Positions 8,189-15,928 of a DNA stretch of 54,843 nt are shown here, piece after piece. The DNA is from VRUE01 sp036266075 (GTDB taxonomy: Bacteria; Actinomycetota; Thermoleophilia; Solirubrobacterales; 70-9): NCBI GenBank assembly GCA_036266075.1, contig DATANV010000031.1:1-54843 (forward strand), written 5' to 3'. Under the pieces are notes generated by a model that was not told the DNA's origin, ran no database searches, and saw only the letters and a program-made list of their open reading frames with translations. Each line of letters starts with the position of its first letter. The first letter of the stretch is position 1. Made by a program: the position numbers and the translations under genes.

Positions 8189-8479
8189 CTAGAGCTGCGT
8201 TGCGATCAGGCCAATCAGGGCGACGATCACGCCGCCGCCAATCTGCATCATCGTGCGCTGCAGCGCGTCGAACCGCCCGTCGACTCGCGTGAAGCCTTCG
8301 TCCATGCGACGTTCGAGCCCTTCGAAGCGGCGGTCGACGGCGGTAAATCGCTTGTCGACTGCATCAAAACGCTTGTCAACGGTGTCGAACTGCTTGTCGA
8401 CTGCATCGAAGCGTTGGTCTACATGGGCGGCGAAGTCGTCCATGCGGGCGTCGGTCCAGCTCTCTCTCATCTTGTACAT
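8189..8479 (-). CDS. Heptad-repeat coiled-coil protein with C-terminal membrane anchor
   Basis: 96 residues. Residues 18-72 are tandem heptads of the FDAVDKR type (seven-residue units, 21-base DNA period about 8300-8430), predicting a long parallel coiled coil. Residues 77-96 (MQIGGGVIVALIGLIATQL) form one membrane helix ending at the C-terminus, so it should be tail-anchored with the coil in the cytoplasm. A second ATG at 8470 sits 9 bases after GGCAGG and may be the true start. Similar small proteins are common near stress or phage-like genes, but I cannot assign a function. Confidence 0.75.
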   Translation of the reverse strand: MYKMRESWTDARMDDFAAHVDQRFDAVDKQFDTVDKRFDAVDKRFTAVDRRFEGLERRMDEGFTRVDGRFDALQRTMMQIGGGVIVALIGLIATQL

Positions 8480-8554
8480 CCTGCCAGATTACCGAGACAG
8501 ATGTAACGTTTGGTCGGCGAAGGTAAAAAGTTTCGCTTGCCTCTGCGACGAGAA

Positions 8555-9040
8555 TCAGGATTCGATCGCCGAGAGCGCTGCATCGACTGCCTCGCGGGGA
8601 CTCGTGGCCGGGACGATGCCCGGCGCGGACTCCATCCGTCCCTCGCCCTTCAGGGTCCAGCTATCGAGCGCGACGACGGTGCGGCCGAGCTGGCGAGCGT
8701 GGCCGATCTCCGAAAGCGTGCCCCACTCGCCGCCGACCGCGATCACCGCCTCGCCGCTGGCGACCACCGCCAGGTTGCGGGCATAGCCGATCCCGGTCGA
8801 GACAACGTGGGTGCAGTGCGGGTTGGCATCCGCCGGCGAGTCCCAGGGCACGATCCCGATCACCGTCCCGCCCGCTTCCGCCGCGCCCCGCGACGCCGCC
8901 TCCATTACGCCGCCGAGCCCGCCGCAGACCAGGACCACGCCCTCCCCGGCGAGCAACCCGCCGACCTCCTCGGCGAGGCGCGCGACCTCCGAGTCCCCGG
9001 CGCAGCTGCCCGCCCCGATCACTGACACCTGTCTGTTCAC
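8555..9040 (-). CDS. LOG/SLOG-fold nucleotide-binding protein (TIGR00725-like)
   Basis: 161 residues from the GTG at 9040. It is a Rossmann-like SLOG domain: VSVIGAGS (5-12), the glycine-rich GGLGGVMEA (40-48) and GGEWGTLSE (103-111), matching the GGGxGGxM and PGGxGTxxE motifs of LOG-type proteins, with Glu in place of Pro near the second. Relatives include cytokinin-releasing phosphoribohydrolases and uncharacterised nucleotide sensors, so an enzymatic or ligand-binding role is possible. The reading frame runs further upstream, but that part overlaps the helicase gene; the GTG forms a 4-base GTGA overlap with the helicase stop. It is the last gene of the folP-helicase-LOG operon. Confidence 0.82.
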   Translation of the reverse strand: MNRQVSVIGAGSCAGDSEVARLAEEVGGLLAGEGVVLVCGGLGGVMEAASRGAAEAGGTVIGIVPWDSPADANPHCTHVVSTGIGYARNLAVVASGEAVIAVGGEWGTLSEIGHARQLGRTVVALDSWTLKGEGRMESAPGIVPATSPREAVDAALSAIES

Positions 9041-11307
9041 GAGGCGATCATCGTTCGCATCAGCTCCAGCGCGCCGGCCTTGTGCAGCGGTTCGTTCAAA
9101 TTGCCGCACTTCGGGCTCTGCACGCAGGAGGGGCAGCCGGACTCGCAGGGGCACTCTCCGATCAGCCGCTCGGCGTCGCCCAGCAGGCGCTCGAACTGCC
9201 CGTAGCCGCGCAGCGTGATCCCCACCCCGCCGGGATGGCCGTCGTAGATGAAGATCGTCGAGCGGCCGGTCTGGAAGTGGACGTTGGTGGAGAGGCCGCC
9301 GATGTCCCAGCGGTCGCACATCGCGATCAGCGGCAGGACGGCGATCTGGCCGTGCTCGCTGGCATGCAGGGAGCCGAGCAGGACGTCGGGCGGCAGCGCC
9401 CCGCTGAGCCGCTCGGGCAGCACGTACCAGAGGGCCTGCGTGACGAAGCTCTGCTCGGGCAGCTCCAGGGCGACGACGTCGATCGGCTCCTGCTCGGAAA
9501 TCGAGACCCGCTGGAAGGCGATCACCTGCTCGGTCACCGAGACCTCGCCGAAGTGCAGCTCGACGCCGCTCGTCGTGCGCTGCTCGCGGACCCGCTCGAT
9601 GTAGATCTCGGTCTCCTTCTTGGGGCGCGTGTACCAGTCCCCATCGAAGCGCGAGACGACCGCCCGCCGCCCGTCTATGTCGAGCTGCTCGACCTCGTAG
9701 GAGCGGCCCAGGTGAAGGTAGATCGCCCCGGGGTGGATCGTCGTAAAGGCGCGCTCCGCCTCGACCAGACCGAGCATCTCACCGGAGTCGCGGTCGACCA
9801 CGGCCACCGAGTCCGACGAAGCCGAACGCAGCGGGATCGTCGAAGCGACGAACTCGCTGCTGCGCGGCAGCAGCCGGCCGCCGGCCCGGCGCAGCTCGCC
9901 GGCCGCCGCCAACCGCTCGGCTCGCTCGCGCCAGGCCGACCCGAACACCTCATCGTCCTCGGCGCTGAGCGGCAGCTCGTAGGCGGCGGCGATCAGGTGC
10001 CGGGACGCGATCTGCTCGTTTTCGTGGTCGAGGATCGCCGCCTCCACCGGCCGGCCGATGAACTCGTCGGGGTGGCGGCAGAAGAACTGGTCGAGCGCGT
10101 CGGCACCGGCGACGTAGACGGCCAGCCCTCGCCGGCGACGGCCGGCGCGGCCCCACATCTGCCGCAGGCTGGCAACCGTGCCAGGAAAGGTGACGCAGAT
10201 CGCCGCGTCCAGCTCGCCGACGTCGATTCCCAACTCGAGCGCGTCCGTCGCGACCACCGCCAGCAGCTCGCCCGCCGCCAGCCGCGCCTCGATCTCCCGC
10301 CGCTGCTGCGGCGTGTAGCCACCGCGATATGGGGCGATCCGCTCGGCCAGCTCCGGCTTGCCGCGGGCGATCAGCGCCTCCCGGGCGAAGCGCTGGATCA
10401 GCTCGATTCCGCGGCGGCTTTTGAGGAAGCAGATCGTCCGCACCCCCTGGGAGACAAGCTCAGCCAAGAGCTCGGCCGCCTCGGACAGCGCCGAGCGCCG
10501 CGTCCCGCTCGCCTTGTCGATCAGCGGCGGGTTCCACATCGCGATCTCACGACCGCTGCGCGGCGCGCCATCGTCGTCGATCAGCTCGAACGGCGCGCCC
10601 ACCAACCGCTCGGCCAGCTCGACCGGGTTGGCGATGGTCGCCGAGGCGAGCAGGAAGCGCGGCTCGGCACCGTAGGCGCGGGCCACTCGCCGCAGCCGCC
10701 GCAGCACGTTCGCCACGTGCGAGCCGAAGACGCCGCGGTAGGTGTGCGCCTCGTCGACCACCACCCAGCCGAGGTTGGCGAGGAAGTCGCCCCAGCTCTT
10801 GTGATGCGGCAGCAGCCCGACGTGGAGCATGTCGGGGTTGGTAAGGACGAGGTTGTTGCGGCGACGGATCGCCGGGCGCTCCTCGCGCGGCGTGTCGCCG
10901 TCGTAGATCGCCTCGCGCAACCCCGGCGGGCGCAGCGCGCTTAGCTTGCGCGCCTGGTCCTGGGCCAGCGCCTTGGTCGGGTAGAGGTAGAGAGCGCGGC
11001 GCTTGGAGTCACGGGCGATTCCGTCGAGCACCGGCAGGTTGAAGGCGAGGCTCTTGCCCGAGGCGGTGCCGCTGGTGATCACCAGGTGCGACGAGGAGGC
11101 GGCCTCGAGGGCCGCTCGCTGGTGCGAGTAGAGACCCTCGACGCCGCTCCGGCCGAGTGCATCGACCAGACCCGGGTCGAGCGAGCGCGGCATCGCCACC
11201 GGCTTCGAGGGGCGCTCCCCTTCGGCGCTCTCGGCGACGATCCGGCCGTCGCGTCGCGCCGGGTCGATCGCAATCGCCCAAGGGGTCTCCAGCAGGCTCT
11301 TCGCCAC
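9037..11307 (-). CDS. DEAD/DEAH-box helicase, MrfA (YprA)-like
   Basis: 756 residues. Walker A is TSGTASGKS (78-86), Walker B is DEAH followed by TYRGVFGSH near 190, motif III is SAT and motif VI is QMWGRAGRRRRG. The C-terminal DUF1998-type region ends with a four-cysteine cluster (CPCESGCPSCVQSPKC, about 715-735), characteristic of MrfA, a 3'-5' helicase acting with nuclease MrfB in mitomycin-C and crosslink repair. No mrfB is visible in the window. The GTG start at 11307 overlaps the folP TAG stop by one base, giving coupled translation. Confidence is high for the helicase class and moderate for the repair role. Confidence 0.88.
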   Translation of the reverse strand: MAKSLLETPWAIAIDPARRDGRIVAESAEGERPSKPVAMPRSLDPGLVDALGRSGVEGLYSHQRAALEAASSSHLVITSGTASGKSLAFNLPVLDGIARDSKRRALYLYPTKALAQDQARKLSALRPPGLREAIYDGDTPREERPAIRRRNNLVLTNPDMLHVGLLPHHKSWGDFLANLGWVVVDEAHTYRGVFGSHVANVLRRLRRVARAYGAEPRFLLASATIANPVELAERLVGAPFELIDDDGAPRSGREIAMWNPPLIDKASGTRRSALSEAAELLAELVSQGVRTICFLKSRRGIELIQRFAREALIARGKPELAERIAPYRGGYTPQQRREIEARLAAGELLAVVATDALELGIDVGELDAAICVTFPGTVASLRQMWGRAGRRRRGLAVYVAGADALDQFFCRHPDEFIGRPVEAAILDHENEQIASRHLIAAAYELPLSAEDDEVFGSAWRERAERLAAAGELRRAGGRLLPRSSEFVASTIPLRSASSDSVAVVDRDSGEMLGLVEAERAFTTIHPGAIYLHLGRSYEVEQLDIDGRRAVVSRFDGDWYTRPKKETEIYIERVREQRTTSGVELHFGEVSVTEQVIAFQRVSISEQEPIDVVALELPEQSFVTQALWYVLPERLSGALPPDVLLGSLHASEHGQIAVLPLIAMCDRWDIGGLSTNVHFQTGRSTIFIYDGHPGGVGITLRGYGQFERLLGDAERLIGECPCESGCPSCVQSPKCGNLNEPLHKAGALELMRTMIAS

Positions 11308-12197
11308 TAGCGCTCGCCGCCCTGTGGCGCCTTTGGTCCGCTATGCGAACCCAAGGCGCCACAACTGGCCCTGATCCGGCCGGCCACCCGCACGGCCTGC
11401 AGCGCGCTGCGGTCGTGCAGGCGCAGCACGTCGGCGCCGCCGCGGACCGCCAGCGCCGCCGCCGCGACCGTCCCCCACTCACGCTCGCCGGCAGGCAGGC
11501 GGCCCTCCCAGGAGTCGGCGAGCACGGCGCCGACGAAGTCCTTGCGCGAAAGCGAGACGTAGAGCGCCACGCCCAGCTCTCGCAGCTCGGGCAGCCGGCG
11601 CAGGATCTCGAGGTCCTGCTCGACGGTCAGGTCGAAGTCGAGGCCGGGGTCGATCGCGATCTGCTCCATGTCGACGCCAAGTCCTCGGGCGACCTCGATT
11701 CTCCCCCCGAACCACTCGACCAGGCGAACGATGACGTTGTCGTAGTCCGGCGCCACGCGGTCTACCCGCGGCGGCCCCTCGATGTGCATCAGCACGTAGC
11801 CGCAGCCGCTCTCCGCGACCAGCTCGAACATCTCCGGCGAGCCGCCGGAGATGTCGTTGACCGCCACCGCCCCCGCCTCGAGCGCCAGCCGCGCAACCTC
11901 GACCGAGAAGGTGTCGGCTGAGAGCGGCACGCCCGCACCGGCCAGGCCCTCGACCGCCGGCAGCAGCGCCGCCGCCTCGACCTCGACCTCGACCGGCGGC
12001 CCGCTGCGCGCCGCCACCGCCCCCACATCGAGCATCTCGAAGCCGGCCTCGACCAGCTTGCGCCCGTCCTCGACAGCCTGCACCGCCGTGCCGCTGCGCG
12101 CGCCCTCGAACATCGAGTCGTTGGTGACGTTGACGATCCCCGCCGCCAACGGCTGCGCCAGGTCGAGCGTGCGATCGGCGAGTCGCCAGCGGGCCAT
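11307..12197 (-). CDS. folP: Dihydropteroate synthase
   Basis: 296 residues, TIM barrel. Motifs in order: NVTNDSMFEG (usual NVTPDSFSDG), MLDVGAVAARSGPP (usual DxGxxSTRPG region, here with Ala-Ala), SADTFS, NDISGG, YVLMHIEG, DPGLDF, SLSRKDFVG and VLRLHD. It condenses DHPP with p-aminobenzoate in folate synthesis and is the sulfonamide target. The loop substitutions are typical of the divergent FolP2-like group, so activity is not certain. The ATG follows TACGGT by six bases, the leaderless pattern. It heads an operon with the helicase and LOG genes. No other folate genes are adjacent. The 3' end of the gene forms a long palindrome. Confidence 0.82.
   Translation of the reverse strand: MARWRLADRTLDLAQPLAAGIVNVTNDSMFEGARSGTAVQAVEDGRKLVEAGFEMLDVGAVAARSGPPVEVEVEAAALLPAVEGLAGAGVPLSADTFSVEVARLALEAGAVAVNDISGGSPEMFELVAESGCGYVLMHIEGPPRVDRVAPDYDNVIVRLVEWFGGRIEVARGLGVDMEQIAIDPGLDFDLTVEQDLEILRRLPELRELGVALYVSLSRKDFVGAVLADSWEGRLPAGEREWGTVAAAALAVRGGADVLRLHDRSALQAVRVAGRIRASCGALGSHSGPKAPQGGER
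11323..11363. repeat. 41-base quasi-palindrome in the 3' end of folP
   Basis: The arms TGTGGCGCCTTTGGTCCGC (11323-11341) and 11345-11363 pair at 17 of 19 positions around TAT. It encodes the last, non-conserved residues of FolP (the SHSGPK segment), so it looks inserted into or grown at the gene end. Read on the minus strand the centre is TTCGC-ATA-GCGGA, close to the centre of the hairpin at 6-42. It may act as an attenuator before the helicase gene. Confidence 0.75.
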
Positions 12198-12220
12198 CCG
12201 GCTACCGTAGCGACCGCACC

Positions 12221-13036
12221 ATGCCCCTGCGATGCGTCTACACCGACCTCGACGGCACCCTGCTCGGGCGGGGCAGCTCGCTCTTCCGCGACGCCGAGGG
12301 CGGCTTCTCGCTGGCCCAGGCCCGCGGCCTTGAAGCCTGCCATCGGGCCGGCGTCGAGGTCGTAATCATGTCCGGCCGCCGCGAGCCGCAGGTCCACGAG
12401 GCGGGACGCCTGATGGGCCAGGCCTCCTACATATATGAGGCCGGCTGCGCCTTCGCGATCGACGGCGAGACGACGCTCCTGACCGGCGACCTGGTCCCCG
12501 ACGAGGACGGCACGGTCTACGAGAAGATCGAGCAGCGTGGCATCCCCAAGCTGCTGTTCGGGCACTTCGAGGGAAGGCTCGAGTACCACGCGCCCTGGCA
12601 CCACGGCCGCGTCCTCTCGCACCTCTTTCGCGGCAAGGTAGACGTCACCGAGGCGAACGAGCTGCTCGAGGCGGAGGGGCACGGCGACCTGCGGCTGCTC
12701 GACAATGGCGCGATCGGCCGTGAGATGGCCACGATCGAGGGCCCGACCCACGCCTACCACCTGGTGCCGAAGCTCGTCAGCAAGGCCAACGCCGTCGCCG
12801 CCCACGCCCGCGCCCGCGGCTACGAGGCCGCCGATTGCATCGCCGTCGGCGACTCAGTCGAGGACCTCGAGGTCGCCGCCGCGGTGGGTCGCTTCTTCGT
12901 CGTCGCCAACGGCCCCGAGCGCGACCCCGGCCTGCGCGCCGCGCTCGCCGCCTGGGACAACGTCACCGTCACCGAGGGAGCGATGGGCGACGGCTTCTAC
13001 GAGGCGGTTGTCTCGACGCTGATGGAGCGACGCTGA
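12221..13036 (+). CDS. HAD-IIB phosphatase, mannosyl-3-phosphoglycerate phosphatase-like
   Basis: 271 residues. The HAD core is visible: YTDLDGTLL with D9/D11, IMSGR as motif II, the lysine in VPKLVSKANAV as motif III, and AVGDSVEDLE as motif IV. The type IIB cap lies about 85-180. The overall pattern fits sugar-phosphate phosphatases of the Cof and MPGP type. No mannosylglycerate synthase is nearby, so the substrate remains open. It diverges from folP; the short GCTAC-C-GTAGC palindrome lies between the two starts. Five bases separate its stop from the next conserved ATG context. Confidence 0.82.
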   Translation: MPLRCVYTDLDGTLLGRGSSLFRDAEGGFSLAQARGLEACHRAGVEVVIMSGRREPQVHEAGRLMGQASYIYEAGCAFAIDGETTLLTGDLVPDEDGTVYEKIEQRGIPKLLFGHFEGRLEYHAPWHHGRVLSHLFRGKVDVTEANELLEAEGHGDLRLLDNGAIGREMATIEGPTHAYHLVPKLVSKANAVAAHARARGYEAADCIAVGDSVEDLEVAAAVGRFFVVANGPERDPGLRAALAAWDNVTVTEGAMGDGFYEAVVSTLMERR

Positions 13037-13059
13037 GAGGGATGGCTAGTATCGAGCCG

Positions 13060-13767
13060 ATGGAGGGTGCGACGGTCGCAGAGCAGGAGTACCTCGAGAT
13101 CATGTTCTGGCTCGAAGAGGCTGGCCTGCCGATGACTGGCGCCAACATCGCCCGCGCGATGCAGCTCTCGCCGCCGACCGTGCACGAGATGGTCGGCCGC
13201 CTTGTCGACGACGGCTATGTCGAGCGCAAGCCCGACAAATCGCTCGAATTCACGGCCACCGGTCGCGAGCACGCCAGCTACATCGTCCGCCGCCACCGGA
13301 TGATCGAGCGCTTCCTGACCGACGTGCTCGGCATTCCCTGGGACGAGGTGCACGAGGAGGCCGAGCGAATCGAGCACGCGATGTCGCCGGTGCTGGAGGA
13401 GCGAATGCGGGCGGCGATCGGCGACGCGACCACCTGCCCTCACGGGCACCCGATCGTCGAGGGCGCGCGCGAGCGCGGCGCCCTCCTGGCCGACGTCGAG
13501 GTCGGCGCCGAGGTGCACGTCCTGCGCTTCGAGAACGAGGCCGAGGAGCTGCTCCACTACCTCAAAGCTGCCGGCCTGGAGCCGGGCCTCGAGGGAAAGG
13601 TCGAGAGCTCCGACGAGGATGGCGTCACAATCGCCTCCGCCGACGGCATGCACACGGTCTCACGCAGCGTCGCCGAGACGGTCTCGGTCCGTGCCGACCC
13701 GGCGCCGCCGCCGCGCGCGGCGATCCCCGAGCAACTCGTCCTCTCCAGCGACCGCTACGGGCGCTAG
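13060..13767 (+). CDS. DtxR/MntR-family metal-dependent regulator
   Basis: 235 residues. The N-terminal winged helix is EQEYLEIMFWLEE..MTGANIARAMQLSPPTVHEMVGRLVDDGYVERK. The dimerisation and metal-site region is HRMIERFLTDVLG..WDEVHEEAERIEHAMSP (about 85-125), followed by CPHGHPI, another family landmark. The C-terminus about 155-225 resembles the FeoA/SH3-like third domain. It should bind Fe2+ or Mn2+ and repress metal uptake. The ATG at 13060 is preferred to 13042 because TAGTAT lies seven bases before it, a leaderless layout. Its end overlaps the convergent aminotransferase by four bases. No iron or manganese transporter is adjacent. Confidence 0.88.
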   Translation: MEGATVAEQEYLEIMFWLEEAGLPMTGANIARAMQLSPPTVHEMVGRLVDDGYVERKPDKSLEFTATGREHASYIVRRHRMIERFLTDVLGIPWDEVHEEAERIEHAMSPVLEERMRAAIGDATTCPHGHPIVEGARERGALLADVEVGAEVHVLRFENEAEELLHYLKAAGLEPGLEGKVESSDEDGVTIASADGMHTVSRSVAETVSVRADPAPPPRAAIPEQLVLSSDRYGR

Positions 13768-14873
13768 GCCGGCGAGCCGGCACGGACGCGCTCGAGGGCG
13801 CGGGCGATGCGGGCGATGCCCTCGGGGATACGCTCGGGGGGGACGCTGGCGAAGGAGAGACGCAGGCTGCTCTCCCCCCCCTCGATCATGAAGTCCGGTC
13901 CGGCGACGAAGGCAACGCCCTCGCCCTTGGCCTCTGCCAGCAGCGACGGCGTGTCGGTGCCCTCGGCGAGGTCGAGCCAGAGGAAGTAACCGCCGCCGGG
14001 GACGACGAACTCGGCCTCTGGGATCTGCTCGCCCAGTGCCCCAACCAAAGCGTCACGCCGTTCGCGCAGGGCGCCCTTGACGAAAGCGATGTTGCGGTCG
14101 AGACCACCCGAACGGCAGAGCTCGAGCACGACCGCCTCGGCCAGCATGTTCGGCGAGATATAGGTCTCGTTCGCCCGCCTGGCGAGCTTGCCGATCTCCT
14201 CCGCCGGTCCGACCAGGTAGCCGACCCGCACGCCGGGGCTGACCGTCTTCGAGAAGGACGAGGCGTGGACGACACGGCCGGCCTTGTCCATCGAGAGCAT
14301 CGTCTGCAGCGCCTCGCCCTCGAAGGGCAGCTCGCGGTAGGGGTCGTCCTCGAAGATCCAGAAGCCGCGCTCGGCGGCCAGCTCGACCAGGCGCACCCGC
14401 TTCTCCGCCGAGAGCGTGCAGCCCGCCGGGTTGTGGAAGTTGGGGATCACGTGTGCCAGCTTCAGCGGCCCCTCGTCGAGCGCCGCTTCCAGCTGCCCGA
14501 TGTCCAGCCCGTCTGCCTCCAGCCGCACCGGCACCAACTCGACCCCGAGCCTCTGCAGCATCAACAGCGTCCGGTCATAAGTCGGTTGCTCGACCACCAC
14601 GCGGTCCCCAGGCTCCAGCAGATGCTCAAACAACATCCACCCAGCCTCCAGAGACCCGTTGGCGATCATCACCTGCCCGGCATTGAGTTCCCCGTGCCGC
14701 TCAGCCACCCACTCGCACAACCCCGGGTGCCCAACCCCGGTCCCGTATGAGAGAGCCTTTTCCCAGTCCTCAGCGAGAGCCGAAGCCGCCGCATCCCGCA
14801 CAGCTTCGCGCGGAAGGATGTCAGCGGAGGGAGCCCCCCTTGCGAATGAAATCGTCTCGCCGGCCACGAGCAT
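13764..14873 (-). CDS. PLP-dependent aminotransferase, fold type I (LysN/MocR-domain like)
   Basis: 369 residues without the MocR helix-turn-helix. Motifs: FARGAPSADILP at the start, SYGTGVGHPGLCEW near 45-58, HVIPNFHNPAGCTLS (about 140-155), EDDPYRELPFEG (about 175-186), and the PLP lysine in SSFSKTVSPGVRVGYL (about 207-222). The closest characterised group is 2-aminoadipate/aromatic or branched-chain transaminases of the LysN type. The donor amino acid is unknown. TAGGCT lies nine bases before an in-frame GTG at 14867, which may be the true leaderless start. The stop overlaps the dtxR-like gene tail to tail. Confidence 0.85.
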   Translation of the reverse strand: MLVAGETISFARGAPSADILPREAVRDAAASALAEDWEKALSYGTGVGHPGLCEWVAERHGELNAGQVMIANGSLEAGWMLFEHLLEPGDRVVVEQPTYDRTLLMLQRLGVELVPVRLEADGLDIGQLEAALDEGPLKLAHVIPNFHNPAGCTLSAEKRVRLVELAAERGFWIFEDDPYRELPFEGEALQTMLSMDKAGRVVHASSFSKTVSPGVRVGYLVGPAEEIGKLARRANETYISPNMLAEAVVLELCRSGGLDRNIAFVKGALRERRDALVGALGEQIPEAEFVVPGGGYFLWLDLAEGTDTPSLLAEAKGEGVAFVAGPDFMIEGGESSLRLSFASVPPERIPEGIARIARALERVRAGSPA

Positions 14874-14946
14874 CCGAGCCTAGCAACGCCCCCACCTAGC
14901 GGCATCCCGCGCCCTTCCACCCGCAACCGGGGGGGGCGAACCCAGG

Positions 14947-14994
14947 GCGTGTCCGAGCTTATGGGTCCATATGGCTCCGAAAGCTCGGACACGC
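14947..14994. repeat. 48-base palindrome, 14-bp perfect arms
   Basis: GCGTGTCCGAGCTT (14947-14960) and its exact reverse complement (14981-14994) enclose 20 bases that contain a second small palindrome, CCATATGG (14967-14974). It lies between the divergently transcribed aminotransferase and the frameshifted AbiEi/DUF559-like gene. Read on the minus strand the inner part begins TTTCGGAGCC-ATA, related to the cores of the other long palindromes. Confidence 0.85.
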
Positions 14995-15003
14995 TCAGGG
15001 GAG

Positions 15004-15919
15004 GTGTTGGGGGGTGCGGTGGCGGAGCTGGCGGAGCGCCAGCATGGAGTGGTCGGCAGGCGGCAGCTGCTCGAGCTCGGAATGGGGGATGCGGCGATCA
15101 AGCGTTGGCTGCGAAACGGGAGGCTGCACCGGCTTCACCGTGAAGCGTTTGCGGTCGGGCATGCCCGGGTCACTCAGCGGGGACGGTGGCTCGCCGCGGT
15201 GCTCGCCTGCCACGAGGGGGCGCTGCTCAGCCATCGCAGTGCCGCCGCGCTCTGGGGGCTCATGCGAGCGCGAGGCCCGTCCATCGACGTGACCGGCCAC
15301 GCCGGGCGCCAGTTCAGGCCGGGGCGCTCCGGCATCCGCCTGCACCGAGGGCGTATCCATGAGGACGACGAGCGCCGAATACGCCGGGGTCCCGGTCACC
15401 ACCGTGGCCAGAACGCTTTTCGACCTCGCCGAAGTCGTGGACTTCGCGCAGTTGCGGCGCGCATGGGAGGAAGCCGACCGCCTGGGGCTGCTCCAGCTGA
15501 AGGCGGTAGAACGCGTTTGCGAGCGTGGCTACGGGCGCCATGCCCTACGTCCGATTCGCCCACTCCTCGCCGATGCGCGTGCGCCCGACGTCACCCGCTC
15601 GCCCCTCGAGGACCGCTTCGCCGAATTCTGTCGCTCGAACCTCGCCGACCTGCCTGCTCCGCTCACCAACGTCTCGATCCTCGACCGGGAGGTCGACGCC
15701 TACTGGCCATCGCACCGCCTCATCGTCGAGATGGACAGCTGGGAATTTCACAGCCATCGAGCGGCGTTCGAGCGCGACCGTGCCAGAGACGCCGCGATGC
15801 AGGCGGCGGGCTACCGCGTCGTCCGCCTGACCCACCGGCGACTTCGGGACGAGCCTGAGACGGTCGCTGAAGAGCTACGGCGACTGCTGATCGCGCCCCT
15901 GCTCACCCGACGGCGATGA
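15004..15919 (+). pseudogene. AbiEi-antitoxin-domain/DUF559-type protein, frameshifted
   Basis: Two frames together give one typical protein. The first, up to about 15372, reads ELAERQHGVVGRRQLLELGM..IKRWLRNGRLHRLHREAFAVG, an AbiEi N-terminal winged-helix type start, and continues to IRLHRGRIHEDDERR. The natural continuation, EYAGVPVTTVARTLFDLAEVVDF, lies in the next frame (from 15359). The C-terminus has a DUF559/vsr-like endonuclease fold: LEDRFAEF, ILDREVDAYWPSHRLIVEMDSWEFH and AAGYRVVRLTHRRL. A single-base change near 15360-15375 breaks the gene, unless it is a sequencing error or programmed shift. Such genes are numerous in actinobacteria and their role is unclear. The start is uncertain (GTG 15004 or 15019, or ATG 14971). 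Confidence 0.75.
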
Positions 15920-15928
15920 TGCGAAGGC

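Noticed and set aside
8290..8440. 21-base tandem repeats as a CRISPR array
   Set aside because: They are contiguous heptad codons without spacers inside a coding frame.
9082..10944. Very long plus-strand frame opposite the helicase gene
   Set aside because: Arg/Asp/Leu-rich antisense shadow caused by high third-position GC; the minus-strand frame has clear helicase motifs.
12835..13059. Extended N-terminus of the DtxR-like regulator
   Set aside because: The upstream part overlaps the HAD gene and is arginine-rich; homologues begin near the EQEYLEIMFWL segment.
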